From positions 161,690 to 225,689 of the forward strand of contig NMRA01000167.1 in assembly GCA_002633005.1 (NCBI GenBank): DNA of 64,000 bases, read 5' to 3'. A program made the translations under genes and the position numbers. Shown here piece by piece: positions 1 through 12,620 of this stretch; the stretch's first letter is position 1, and the number at the start of each line of letters is the position of its first letter. The notes below the pieces were generated by a model. It was not told where the DNA came from, did no database searches, and saw only the letters and a list, made by a program, of their open reading frames with translations. Source of the DNA: Phoronis australis. Taxonomy: Eukaryota > Phoronida > Phoronidae.

Positions 1-1178
1 GTGGTGGCGGGCAAGGTCACATATGTTTGCACTGAGCTTGGTTCACATTTTTTTTTTGAGCTGTTATATCTGGGATTGATACATTCATGAAACATGGGCA
101 AAATTGTCTCCTACAGGCAAAACTCGACTACCTGTGGCTTCATCTGCACTATGCAAGACTGATATTGGGTGTATACGTAAAAAGGTACTCCTTGACCACC
201 AACAGTTAAATTTTTATATCGGTTTTGACTACAATAATTGGGAAAATGTTAGGAGGGCCATGGCCCCATTGGCCCCCCTCTAAATCCGCCTCTGGGGGCA
301 TCTTTATTCAAACAAGGCAACATTCTTTATGGGTACAGAGATCATTAAAACATTAAGACAAGAGTTCTGAGTGACTATGTTATTCCATTACACAAGCCAA
401 GGAAAGCCATTGCGTGAGGAGTGCGCACTGTGTGATTACTAACATTCAACTCTGTTTCCCAATCCCCAGTCATACTGGGATTTTCTGTAGATAAGCCCAC
501 CCTGTGAAGTGCCCATGGGCGTTTATTTGGAAAATTATGTGTTTATTTGGTGTTGCAACTGATGGTGTCAAACGTCCAGATAGGGAGACATTTATTGGAA
601 AAATTTCCTCTTAAAAGTCCACTCAGCATCCACTTTTAGCCACAAATTCAGTTTTGTGAAGCATTTATCATTCATAAAAACGAACTAAGTGTTGGTGAAT
701 TATGTATTTATTAAGTTAAACTTAAAATTAAAGATCACAGTTATATTTAAAAAATTGCTGATATTTTCATACCAGCCGAGGCTTTGACTTTACGTTTACA
801 TGCCCCCCTTTTCTGAATAAACGCCCGGGCATTTATTTGGTGTTACTGATACGCCTGAATATTTTCATTTTCGGAATACATGCCCATGGGTTTATCTACG
901 GAAAATCCCAGTACGAAAAGTTCGTGGTTTCCGCTGTTCACTGCAAAAGTTCATTCATATTCACAAGTTTGGATGTGGCCTGTAACACTTGACGCATAAA
1001 ATATTTTGTGCCACGACTTCATTCAAAGTAAGACATATCTCATTTCCAGAAATGTGGGAGATTCCAGGGACGTTCGCTGTTTGTTTTTGCTTTATTTGTT
1101 ATTTATCACCAGTTTGGTTGTCTCCATTACTGACTGCTTGCTGTTACCTGAGTGACAACCTGACCTCCCCTTTAACAG
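1..1178 (+). other. Intron of the gelsolin-like gene (5' part of the gene lies outside the window)
   Basis: No coding exon is visible here. The first recognisable exon starts at 1179, in the middle of gelsolin domain 1, so the window opens inside an intron. The stretch holds a GC-rich repeat fragment near 243-296 (mirror-like ggccatggcccc core followed by 'aaatccgcc') and an inverted-repeat element at about 473-912. The 64-codon open frame at 989-1183 runs through the acceptor and has no protein-like features. Confidence 0.7.
473..912. mobile_element. Non-autonomous inverted-repeat element (MITE-like)
   Basis: The left end (tactgggattttctgtagat, from about 474) is the near-perfect reverse complement of the right end (atctacggaaaatcccagta, to about 912). 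The similarity continues inward: 'gcccatgggcgtttatttgg' near 519 and 'cgggcatttatttggtg' and 'catgcccatggg' near 826-890. There is no internal reading frame. Terminal inverted repeats on a roughly 440-base body fit a MITE. I could not identify a clear target-site duplication, so the superfamily is open. Confidence 0.6.
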
Positions 1179-4100
1179 GATGAATATGGTACGGCTGCGT
1201 ATAAAACAGTTGAACTGGACACCTACCTGAATGATGGACCAGTCCAACATAGAGAGGTCATGGGTTATGAGTCCACCCTGTTCAAGACATACTTCCCGAA
1301 TGGCATCTCGTAAGATTTTCTGTTTCCACCCCAGCATAATATTCTTTTGCTTAATGTGTTGACTTTGTATTATCAACTCATTCTTTTATGTTCCCTGTGT
1401 GGTCAGTTTACACGTGACTGTAAAATGTCAAGCTGTTTGTACAAGTGCAACCTCTGTGATGTCAAATTTGACACCATAAACACCAACCTAGAAGAGAGCA
1501 CCACCCCAGCAGAACATGTAATGGCAATCGAACTGTGTTACAAGAACCCTCACACACAATAGGCGTTTTGAAATTGATATACATGGATAATGAAAGTGGT
1601 TCTTTATGAACCTGCACTAGTCATACAGCTGTCCCATTTGGACTGTGTAACTAAACACAGCTGAGCGAAGGCTTTATGGTCTTGGCTGAAGACAGTTGTT
1701 TTACTACCTCCCTATGGGCTTGAATAGCCAAGCCCAGAATGGTCTTAAACCACATAATTTTTTTTCTAGCTTTGAAGTTGCCATTTTTAATTTGTGCTCC
1801 GTATAAATTTATAGTGGTGTATGTTGTTGTATTGAGCAAATTTCGTGAACATTTAGTGCCCGTCTTTTATGTCACTAACCATTAATTACAACTGTGAGCA
1901 GCACATCCCCAAAATCGTTAGTCACATGCACTGGCTCTCAGTTTTCAATGATCCTGTCTCGTTGTTAGTTTGCTGGAAGGTGGCGCTGAGTCTGGCTTTA
2001 AGAAGGTCAAGCCCGAAGAATATCGACCTCGGTTGCTGCAGTACACAAGAGACGCAACTAAGAAAGTCACTGTGAAAGAGGTGAGACATAGTATGCTCAA
2101 TGGTGATCTAACATAATTCCTCTCATTATTCATTCTTAGACACTTTTGACTAGGTCATTTGTGTATTAGAGATTTTCTTGAAAGCATATCATTTTAACAT
2201 TTAGTTATGACTCAAGGGTTAGAATTGACTTGTCGCCAGTATATTGAGTGACAGCTTAACTGACCAATCAGAACGCAGCATTCTTGACACTATTCGTGTC
2301 CAAGCTGCCATTTTACCCGACAAACAACACGTTGCCAGGTTACAGTAATGTTGGCTTGTCGACATTTCGTAAGGGGGCGGAGCTTGCGATAGGTCAATTC
2401 TCATCTAAACTTAAATGCTCAAGTTAGTAGCTACAACCCTCTATTCGGCTGTCTACAGGATAGCTTCTTGTTGTAAATAGATTGCCTCTGCTTTACAACT
2501 AACCTATGACCTGCAGTTCACTGTATCCAGTTCTTTACCTGTTTAGCACACTATGTGGCAGACAAGTGACACTGTATTTTGTCGAGTTCCTTCAGAAAAA
2601 TAAACATGATTGCAGAAAATTTTAGTCTATAACTAGCTTAGTCTGTACTGTTTAGATGTCATAAAACAATGTATGGTGAGGTTTTGACTGTTTGTAGTAC
2701 GAAAAAAATCAGCCTTTAAAATATGGAAAATGGCAGTTTCATCAATTTTATATGATTGTGCGAAATAAGTAGAGAATTACCACTGTTTTTTAACTGCTTC
2801 AGGTACCACGTAAGGCTACGTCGCTGTTCTCTGGTGATGTGTTCATCCTTGACAAAGGCCTGACGATTTACCAGTGGAACGGTACTGAGTGTCAAAAGGA
2901 AGAAAAGTTCAAGGTGGGTATTCTGGTCGTTCTTCTACAGTTGTTTAAGCCAAGTTCAGTGGTGTTTAGGTCAAGTCAAAACTACAGTAACTGTTGTACT
3001 AGAATAAGTAATCAGACAAAATACCGTCCGATTTTGTCCAATTTGGTGAGACAGTGCGTCTCAATGGTTTGAGCTCTGGATTCCCGTTTGGGAAACCCAC
3101 TGGCATGTACTTAGAAGTGTCCTTATTAATAGAAAAACGAAAATTAAGAAAAGCCTGAAGGGCCTTACAGAAAATGTTTAATAAGGAAAAAACAAAATCC
3201 ACTTAAACTTGTTCTGAATAATACTCATGGAACAAAATTGCGTTTCTGAGAATACACACCTGACCGCTGGTTACGGAGAATAGTTCAGATCTATAAATTA
3301 TTTCTTGACTGTGATGCGCTCGTAGGTACCCCAAGTCCATAAGACGGCTTAACGCAATATATTATTTTGCTGTCTGTAGTTTTTGCTATGCTTTTTCTCC
3401 CAATAGGCCATGCAGTTTGTGCAGCAGCTTGTGAGTGAGAGAAATGGCCGGCCAAAACATGAAGCTCTCGAGGAGGCAGACACCGCAAAAAGTGTAGGTT
3501 GAGAGAAGAACTTGAAATATTGTTTATTAAGTATTCTGAACAGAATGTGATCATGGTACTTCTTCAGTGTCGTTATGTAAAGACGCAGCTTATGAAATCC
3601 AAAGAGTGATATGACAAGTCAAACTCCACATTATTTCTAACAGATCTGTATCACATTGTATCATAAACCTTGTATCACTTGACGTGGGATAATGTCTCAA
3701 TACCCAGTTTAGGGCTGAATTGTCTGGTACGATGATGGGCACAATGGATGCATGGTATGATACCATCACATTTATGTTGTGTTGTTTTGCGAACATTTAT
3801 CAAAAAGTCTTCAATGCCTATGTTGCTCTGTGGCAGGGCTCGACACTAAAGGGTAGCCTAACGGCCTGACAGCAGGTTACTTTTGTTCTCAGGCAAGTTA
3901 AATCTCAAAGTAGCTTGCCAAAGTGCTCGTCGATTTCAACTGTGAATTATTGTGTATCCATATGTAATGGCACGTAACGCAACTTGCAAACTTCTAAGCA
4001 CTTTTTGACTTTGAAGGCATCATTATTCAATAATTTGGACAAGTAAGTTTTTCTTTAGGCAAATGGAATTTTCGGTGGACTTGCCTAGCTCAGAAGTTAA

Positions 4101-7100
4101 CAAAAAAGTTAGTGTTAAGCCCTGCTCATGGTGGCTCGCAACTGAAGGGGCATCGACTCTTGTCTCGGTAGTGCTCAGGTGTGCCCCTGAGCAAGGCACA
4201 TAACAATAGTTGGCATTACACTGTAACATAGTAAATTTCAACCTTCACAGAATTTTTTGCAAAATACATACAGTGTTAGGAATTCTTTTAAGGCATAAGT
4301 ATCCATTAAGTACTGCCTTGCATTTCCCATCTGGATTAGAATAGGCATTTACCATGATGGCGCCTGGATTTATGTGGTATGAGGGTTGCTTTTGTTTGGA
4401 AATTAGGGAACAGAGATGTGTGTCTGATAACCACTCCCTGTTTCTTGCAACATTATTTCTCTACGTGTTTAGACACTGCGGACTGTAAAAAGTAAATCCA
4501 ACAAGCTTGCTAAACTCGGGAAATTAGTAAAATACTAGAAAAGATTATGCAATTTGTATTTGGTCTTTATCAGGGGAATTTCTACAAATTTCAGCACGAC
4601 TTTTACGAAAGTTTGAATGATGATGAAGCAGCAGAACCTGATGACGGTGACGCTATTGAGAACTACAGCAAACGGCCTAAGAAGATGTTCAGGTAGCTGT
4701 CGCCCAGCTTGGAGGAGAACTTCACATTCAAAGACTTGTTTTAGGATGAAACATAGTTTTGGTCTTAAGTTTTAAAGCTAAAAACTGGTATTGGTTGAGC
4801 GAGTGAGATTTCGGACTAATGTGCCGTTCACACCAAGGTGGTTATAACTTTTAAATCCGATTTAAAATTTATAACATAGTATGAACACTTTAAAACTAGT
4901 TTTTAAAGTTATAAAAAGTAGTGTGGTAATATAACCCTCTGTGACGGTGGTTTAGTGAGAGGTTATAACCTGTGTAATTCGGTGTAAACACAGCAGTTGT
5001 AAAAGTTACAACTCTGTAGGTGGCGCTGCTGTCAAATCTCTTTGGAAACTAACTTGGATGTATCTGAAAGCAATAGCACTGATGACTAATGGCTAAAACC
5101 ACAAACTAGAATTACAACATTTAACTGTGAGTGTGAACATATACAGTTATTGAAGGAGTTACAGCGTTTTAAGTTGATCTGGACACAGCTTGAATTTAAA
5201 TAAATGTCTCTATTGTCTTAACATTTTGGCCTTGGAATTGGGTAACTGTCTGCTTAATGGATTGAATTTTGCAGACGGACAGTAAATTATGGTGTAATGT
5301 ACTCACAATAGACCGTTTGAAAATGACATGCAAGATCAGTGAAAGTAGTTCCTTTTGAACACTTCTCTTAGTCATCACAGCTGTCCCAGTTGGACTGTGT
5401 AACTAACCACAACTTATCAAAGGGTTTTTGGTCCTGGTTGAGAAGGCAATTGTTTTATTACTCCCTATAGATAGCTGAATAGCCTAGCCTGGAATGATTG
5501 GCCAGAATTGACTTAGTGTTGAATGTAAAGTGTTCTCTTCTTACAAGTCATTACAGAACTATCAGCATATTGATTGGGGGTTCATCAAATCTGTTTAGCC
5601 AGGGCTGAGAAGACTTGATAACATACAGCTAATACCAGTGGCGGATTTTGGGGGCCCAAACCCCTCCCCTTGGCCGCCAACAAAAAGATGAATTGTAAAA
5701 ATGACACGGCAATAGATTTTGTCATTTATTATAATGCGGCTAATCGTGGGTGTGAATGCTTGTGTGTGGGTGTGTGCGTGCGTGCGTGTGTGTGCGCGTG
5801 TGTGTGTGGGTAAGTGGGTGGGTGAGCGAGCGGGCAAGCGCATGTGTGTTGGGGGTATGCAGATGTCACAAAATCGATAGATGTTGGACCCCTTGGCTCA
5901 TGAGAGCTTAGATCCAACACTGAACACCATTTGTGATTAGTACACAACACCCTTCGTCTTTTCCAGCTGTAACAAAGGGCTGGTTGTGAATAGACAGCCA
6001 TGGGTTTTACACTATACTGTTAAAGTGTCAAGAGGCTTACCAAAGAATGTCTCTCTCAAAGTCTGCATTACTGGCCTAAGAATCATCATGCTGACTAAGA
6101 AGTAGCATGAACAAGCAATTTATGATATTGATATTTATTTAGAAAAATATGAAGACTTTATAGTTGCTATGGACCCACCCTCTCTCAAGAAATTTTTGGT
6201 TCGGGCCAGTTACTGACCGCATTTTGTCATTTGAATTCAAATGTCACAGTCATGTGTGCACCCAGCCTTTAATATGGGGTGGGGCTCGAATCTCGGACAA
6301 AGTGCACCTTTTGCTAACAAAAAACAGGAGGACTAAAAGAAAAAACGGGGTGCCACCTTCAGGTCTGTGAATTGTGCATCTGCGCCTTTTTAGTGGACTT
6401 CTGTCTCGTTTTCTCGGACTTTATGTTTCTCTGAGGCGGACCTTTTTACCCACTTCGCCAAATGGGGGGGCTCGTTTGAGCCCCCCCCTGAGCCCCCCCT
6501 GGGTGCGCGCATGACATTGAGACTTCAAATAGCAGCTGTAAACCCACCTTATATCAAAAAGAACAAATACTTTTGATTAAACCATCACTTACATTTATGA
6601 AGTTGATGTTAAACTGTTCCTTTATAATCAAAAAAGGTGTGATTTAAGGTTTTGGAAAGAACTGACAGGTCATTATTCCTTGAGATCATGCCCTTCAAGT
6701 TGATTTGTCGCGCCGTGTCTATTTGGTGAGCATGGTCTCTAGCAACAACGAACCATCAGTTTTCTTAAGGTACACAGAAATCAATTCTCATCTGAGTAAG
6801 ATACAAGTTGAGATGATCAGTTTTATAGCATAAGTTGTCTAAATCAAAAGTTGGTTTCTTCAAACAAAATTTGGGTGTATTGTCACTTTAAGGGATAGGT
6901 AGACCAATTGAAAAAGTTTTGTTTTTGACATTTTTATGTAGGTTGTGTTCTCGTTATCACATTATGCACTTCTCTGTCCTTTCAGGCTGTCGGATGCCAG
7001 CGGTAAGATGGAGTTCCAGTTGGTGAAAGAGGGGAAAATCAGTCGTGATGACCTGGATTCTAAGGTGAATTGACACACCTGGCCAGTAGGGGGAGTGAGT

Positions 7101-9086
7101 TACATAACTCAGTGCACCTTGTACTTCCTGTTGTTCAATTGCTGCTGATGTATAATTAAGTGGAGAAAACAATAGATTTCACTGTTTTGTTTTCAGGACC
7201 TACTGCTAGGTGAAAATTTAAGTCAACACCAATTAAAATTGTGAACTGATGCACAAATTTCTGTTACACCATACCTTGCCAACACTATAGGGAGGCAGCT
7301 GGCTGGGCTGTCAACAGTCAACAGATACAATTTTGTGACATAATGAGGTGTTGTAAAGGATTGCATGGATGACGAAGCAACCCAAGTGACAGGACTGAAT
7401 TCAATGGTGTTCACATAATTAGCAAACTCCAATTGCTGGAGGATCACCATCCCATGTTCAATTTTTACCTGTACTTGGTTCCTCATGTTAAGCACTGGTC
7501 AAAGGTAACAACCTCAAAACATCTGTCACAACCAGCAATCGTTCCCAAAATGCACTTTCTGGCCTTAAAACAATAGGTTATTGTCCGTTAAATGAATCCT
7601 GTCAACTGTAAGATTTTCCATTTGTGCAGGACGCGTTTATCATTGATGCTGGTACAGAAGTGATTGTTTGGGTTGGAAGTCAGGCCTCCAAGAATGAAAA
7701 ACTGAGGGGACTGGAATATGCCCACGTAAGTAGTAGTAGGACATACCTCATGAACTTGTAGACACATGTATTTGCAGTGCACTCCTTTTCGGTGTCTAAG
7801 ATTTTTACTGTTAGTCAAATGGATTGCAACTGTTCTGACAGTACTTTTCAGGGAGCTTTTTCGTCATCAGTAGCAAAGTTTTGAAGTTGCCATTATTTGC
7901 AAGATGCTAGTGCTGCCAGGCTCCACGACCAAAGTTTCCTAGGCGCAACAAATGGACCAACTGCGTCACCGGAAATTTGAAAGGTTACATGAACCATGCC
8001 ATTGCAATTAGTCAATGTTGCAGTCCAGTTCAGTGGTTGGCGATTCCAGTTTTTCCTTTTCCATTTTATTCGCTATTTTTGCTGTAGACCCAAGTGACGA
8101 GATTCACTCAGTAAAGGGCCGCATGTCACTTCTTTCTCTGGCCATAAACCTTCTGTTAGGGTCATACATACTAGACATTCTGTGTTATAATGACAAGTCT
8201 TGTTAACATTCAGGAAAGGAGTGTGTGATAAGTGCCGAGGCATGAAATTCGTATTTGACCTCATTGATTGTTGATATATACAGTAAATCCTCCATGTATT
8301 CGGAGGGCTCATAAACTTCAGACTCAGAAATTGATGCAAAACGTTGATTTTTCAGTTCTTGAAAGTCGGACAGCATTGTTTGTTGTGTCTTAGGATTTAT
8401 ATTATTTTCTGATGTAAACATGACTTTTACAACCATTGTGGTACTTGAATGGGATAGTTAACTTATCAAGTAAGACTGGGAAGGGTCTATGTTCATATTC
8501 TGGCTTGTTAGTCAGTTGCCAATTTTACTAAAACCTATAGGCAGGTTTTGATGATATTTCTAGGAATGGATGGAATTTAGCAAAGTATTGATAAATCGAC
8601 TGATTTGACAATTTAAAGGTGCCATTAAAACGAAAACAATCGAAAAAGCAGCATTTAGTTGATGTCGGTGGAGACTGTACTTTGCTGAACTGTACTAATA
8701 AATTCAATCAATTTTCAGGTATCCGACATGAGAACAGCAACGTAACACTTTAATTGTGGATATAAAAAGGGCTCTAGTTTAGTTGTCTAATAGAGAATCT
8801 ATGTTGGTCTGGCTTACTTCGATTAATATAAAGATCCTTAATTGCTATTGTCAATTAATGTCTTGCCCTGTAGAGTCAACACCTGGGTGAATGCGTACAT
8901 GTACAGCTTGTGACATTGCCAATCAGGGTCCTTATCGCCCTACTTGCGTTCTTGTTTCAGAACTACATCAAGGAGTCAGATGCCAACTTTCTCCCTGTCA
9001 CTGTTGTTAAGGAGAATCAAGTGTCCAAAGCCCTTGACGACGCTTTTCATAAGCCACGCAAAGGCCAAAAATGCACTTTGTTGTAA
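1179..9086 (+). CDS. Gelsolin/severin-type actin-severing protein, 3' part, isoform with CaaX tail
   Basis: Exons 1179-1309, 1969-2080, 2803-2913, 3407-3493, 4574-4692, 6986-7064, 7630-7725 and 8961-9086 all have GT/AG borders and compatible phases, giving 286 visible residues. The first exon carries the end of gelsolin domain G1, with the family block '[11 protein letters not shown]' and 'YFPNG'. Next comes the G1-G2 linker ([11 protein letters not shown]; vertebrate gelsolin has GGVASGFKHV), then G2 with '[16 protein letters not shown]'. After an acidic linker (residues [11 protein letters not shown]) comes G3 with 'KDAFIIDAG' and 'VWVGSQAS'. The protein stops after G3, so it is a three-domain protein of the severin/fragmin/CapG class rather than six-domain gelsolin. 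The family binds, severs or caps actin filaments in a Ca2+- and PIP2-regulated way. The N-terminus is off the window. The last exon ends in [11 protein letters not shown], a candidate prenylation signal. Confidence 0.93.
4693..6985 (+). repeat. Large gelsolin intron with GT/GC microsatellite and GC-rich repeat pieces
   Basis: Positions about 5755-5845 are a tg/cg/gggt microsatellite; open frames on the minus strand here (His-Thr-Arg rich) come from it. A fragment 'agtggcggattttgggggcc' lies near 5637. A second GC-rich block at about 6270-6515 ends in 'ctgggtgcgcgcatgaca', also seen in the elements near 12.2 and 12.4 kb. No exon is visible. Confidence 0.6.
8961..9086 (+). CDS. Alternative last exon A of the gelsolin-like gene (CaaX ending)
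   Basis: Acceptor 'cttgtttcag' precedes codons for [20 protein letters not shown] and so on, ending in [11 protein letters not shown] and TAA. It continues exon 7630-7725 in phase 0. Cysteine is the fourth residue from the end, followed by T, L and L, which fits a CaaX box. A terminal leucine predicts geranylgeranylation by GGTase-I, and the preceding K/R cluster is the usual second membrane signal. The CaaX reading is inference from the motif; the coding exon itself is clear. No canonical AATAAA was found close behind it. Confidence 0.88.
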   Translation, partial: NYIKESDANFLPVTVVKENQVSKALDDAFHKPRKGQKCTLL

Positions 9087-10445
9087 CCATGACATTATAA
9101 CTCTGCCCGTGAGAATGGTCTCACGATTTCGATCTGATGCTCTGAGATAGAATGCATTCTGTTTTTGGTTTTTGCCTGAAACTAACAAGAGGCTTGGTTG
9201 TTTTTGATCAGTGAAAATTTTATTTTTGATTTTCAAAAGTCCTTTAAAGCAATGAAAATAGGCCCTGATTTAGTTTGACACTGTTAGCGGAAAACAAAAA
9301 GGTGACATGTTTATCTTCACCACTCAAGCGAAGTTTTTTACTCCTCCTAGAGAAAAAGTCAAGCTGTTTATGGTTTTATCTCAGGAAATGTGAATGCTAC
9401 TGAATACTAGAAATAATTGAATTTTACTGCTTCAGAGATACTGATCAGATCAGCTGAGCCTTTTTGGTCTAACCATGACATTTTTCAGTTTCTAGACTAT
9501 TTTGTGTTTTTACTTTTGTACCTTGGTCCATGGATGCTTCCAAATGACTTCTCCGTCCCTCGACTGTTTTTAATTTTAACCTAAAAATGGTTATCTCTTG
9601 TCTACTATATGAATGTATGAACCTGCCATGACCGCCTGGTGACTACCCATCAAACTACAAGTCTCAATGTTTTACGTAATCAAAAAAAAATGGAAACCCA
9701 AACCATGTCTCTCTTTATTACAATATAACTATCACAAAAAAACGAACGCAAATCTTGATTTTTATGTTAAGTTGGTTTACGAAAAAGATTATTAGCATTT
9801 CACTGAACAAAATTTTTTAATAGTCAAATTTTTTGATAGTTCACTTTATTTATGCAGCTGGTTCTACTTTGGAGGGAAAACTGAAACACGAGGGGCTGTT
9901 TGCAAGCAAAACGTTGTTTACATTAATTTCACAGATAACATAACTTAACCACTTCAATTGTGTTTGGTTCACTGGTCATTTACACTATTTTATTTGCTCA
10001 ACATCTGTAGTGTTACTGTTAACAACAGTTGTTGTTTGATGTGCTAACCAGTCTGCTTTCAAGAGTGTGGCTTCTGCACTGACATATGTTTGTTGTGCAA
10101 TTATTTTTGATATGGGACTTCTTTTTCAGTGTGGTTGTGGTTGTGGCTGTGTGTAGTGCATTTGTCTGTCAGCATACACGTTTTGTACCGTACTCAGAAG
10201 TAGTACTGGTTAGAACCATCGCTATTTAGTTTAGTTTGACTTGTGCTAGTTGCTTAATGTACCTAGCCGTAGCTGCTTTTGATATTAGTGTTGAAGTAAG
10301 GATTCACCAGCAATTTTTGCGGTTCAGCAGGGTTTTTATATTTTGACGCTTGACATTTTTCGTGTCGTCACTTAATGTGCAGCATGATTTTTTAAAGGCT
10401 GTAGACGGGCGCATTGATTCACTAACGGAGTGACTTGTGTTTCAG

Positions 10446-10538
10446 AGCTACATTATGGAGTCGGATGCTAACTTTTTGCCTGTCTCGGTTGTACGTGAAC
10501 ACCACATTTCCAAGGTTTTGGATGATGCATTTGACTAG
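10446..10538 (+). CDS. Alternative last exon B of the gelsolin-like gene (no CaaX)
   Basis: Acceptor 'cttgtgtttcag' is followed by 30 codons and TAG. The peptide parallels exon A residue by residue ([20 protein letters not shown] versus [20 protein letters not shown]) and then ends at DDAFD, lacking the basic CTLL tail. It also starts in phase 0, so it can replace exon A after exon 7630-7725. The two exons are about 1.4 kb apart and clearly arose by duplication. Candidate poly(A) signals lie at 11177 and 11685. Both isoforms finish G3 normally, so they should differ in targeting, not in the actin-binding fold. Confidence 0.88.
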   Translation, partial: SYIMESDANFLPVSVVREHHISKVLDDAFD

Positions 10539-11176
10539 CCCTCAGTCAGCCGCCAAACCCTGTATTGCCTGGCCAACCTGATCAAGATGTAGTTAGCTGC
10601 ACTGTTGAAATTAACGGCTTACGCCCGATGTGCTTGCATGTATTATAATTCTGCGCATAACCATATTAGATATTAGCCTAACCCGGGACCTGTTCTGTAA
10701 GGCAAGATGAAATTTGGAGAGTAGATGGTGAGATATACACTTGGCTTGTGATGCATGGCCGATACCTCGCAAAGACTTGTGAAGGTTTGTGTGATTTTGC
10801 AACACTAACAACAAAGTTTGCCTTACGGAACGAAGTCCCACTATTAACCAGCTTATCCTAACCTGTTTATTACTGGTAGTTTTTAATCATTGTTTTTGCG
10901 CTGTTATTGATCAGTTCAAGGACTTGCATGTGTTTTGGGATCTGAAGGAGATAAATAGTAATGCTAATAAACATGGATAGGTCTTGCAAACATCCCCTTT
11001 ACGCAGGAAAGAAGGATCGATTTGAATTTCTCCAATGCCACAAGGTCAACTGGATGGTTTCTATCCACATTCCTTTCACAATATGGAGATAGTTATCAAT
11101 AGAATTCGCTAGGTCACATGAAAAATAGGTAATTACCTTTTCTTATCAGATCATATCTAAATTATGCTGTGCCTGA

Positions 11177-11182
11177 AATAAA
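11177..11182 (+). terminator. Candidate poly(A) signal AATAAA
   Basis: Canonical hexamer about 640 bases after the stop of alternative exon B, in an AT-rich, non-coding stretch. A second AATAAA lies at 11685-11690. Either could end the long 3' UTR of the exon-B transcript. Confidence 0.35.
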
Positions 11183-11684
11183 TTAGCATAAAACTGGCCC
11201 TGGTCTAGTCTGATCCTTCAAAGGGATTTTTCAGGACATAAATAGTTTTATTAGGTCAAAAAAGCATATTTATTCTATGTAAATCAGTTGCCAGATTTCT
11301 GGCCTTGTGTGTTTTTTACTTTGTCTTGTAATCGTTTTGTATTGGGACAAATAAGTCGTGCTAATGAAATTATGACTTGACAAGATACTTTTTATCTACC
11401 AGATTTGTGCCTTGAGAATTTGTTGGTGTTATTTAGAAGAGACAAAAGATTTTCAGAGGATATTTATCATTGCTTGGATGTCTATTGGCGTTTCCAGATT
11501 GTATTCTGCATTGAATGTGTTATTGTTCGCTACTGTATGTCCTGTCTTTCATTTATTTCTCACGTATAAGCTGGTTACATATATACACAATTATTATCGG
11601 TGTTTGACATGCCAGGTATAAAGGTGGAATATAATGTTTTGCATGTAAACTTCCCATTTAACGCCTGGGATTGTGGGTAATGCG

Positions 11685-11690
11685 AATAAA
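11685..11690 (+). terminator. Candidate distal poly(A) signal AATAAA
   Basis: Canonical hexamer just before the change from AT-rich 3' UTR-like sequence to repeat-rich spacer at about 11.75 kb. It would give alternative exon B a 3' UTR of roughly 1.1 kb. No poly(A) site data are available to decide. Confidence 0.3.
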
Positions 11691-12027
11691 TGTTACTTAA
11701 ATCCGCTGTCACCGGATTTTGTTTTATTTACAAGCTTGATGTTTAGCAGGCCTGTAGAAAACATTCTTTTTCGTTAGAGACTGTGTTTGTTTGCGGCGAT
11801 TTTTGTTGACGGCAATTACCAAACCCGGGCCGTTGTACAGTTACTTTCAAGCTAGGACCAATATCAGCTTTCAAGCCATAACTTCTGTGCGTCTGTTCTC
11901 CGGTATCTGAATTGAGCATCCGGGTATTTAATAATTAACAATAAGCCCGTACGTGTGTGCCACTTGTGTTCCAATATCTGCAATGAGACCCGCGGACAAG
12001 ACCGGCGGTTCGTCAAGTTCATTATTA

Positions 12028-12620
12028 GGGTGGATCCAGGATTTTGAGTTGGGGTGGGGGGCAGGGCATAGGAACAACCAGAATCTTGCTGTGACATGCG
12101 CGCGTCCAGCCTAAAATGTTGGGGTTGCAGGGGTCTCGAATTTTTTGTTTGTGGACCTCATTACTCGGTACGGGTAAAAGGCCGGGGTTTGTTCAAGGCC
12201 TAGTGTGCACTCGCTTCCGGCCGAGCCTCCTGGGTGCGCGCATATGCTAGTCAGCAATTCGCACCCGCGAAGTAACGAATGGTATATGGGAGAATTTTAG
12301 GGGGCTGTGGTAGTGGCGGATTTAGGGGGGCCATGGCCCCCCTAAAATTCTACCTCTGACTAGCACATGCGCGCAACCAAGGGGACTTGGGGGGTGAATA
12401 AACATTTCATAGGCCCTGAAACCTTGTTTACCGTTTTTTTGTTTTTTTATTTTTTTAGTCAACAGGTCCGCAAACCCAGACTTCGAGATCCCTGCAATGC
12501 CCACAATTAGGCTGGGCGCGCGCATCTGTCGAAATTCTGGTTATTCCTGTGCCCTGGCTCCCTAACTCAAAATCCTGGATCCACCCCTGTATGGCCCCCT
12601 TGGCCCCCTAAATCCGCCAA
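12028..12620. mobile_element. Fold-back GC-rich element, nested arrangement
   Basis: The block 12028-12150 (tggatccaggattttgagtt, then the 'catgcgcgcgtccagcctaa' region) reappears inverted at 12470-12595 (gcctaactcaaaat-type sequence ending 'aactcaaaatcctggatcca'). Inside it, 'gtggcggatttaggggggcc' at 12313 is mirrored by 'ggccccctaaatccgcc' at about 12603. The same vocabulary occurs at 243, 5637, 6275, 14262, 27623 and 34885, so this is a dispersed family. No coding frame is visible. Confidence 0.55.

Noticed and set aside
5595-6001. His/Thr/Arg-rich minus-strand frames
   Set aside because: Produced by the GT/GC microsatellite in the gelsolin intron.
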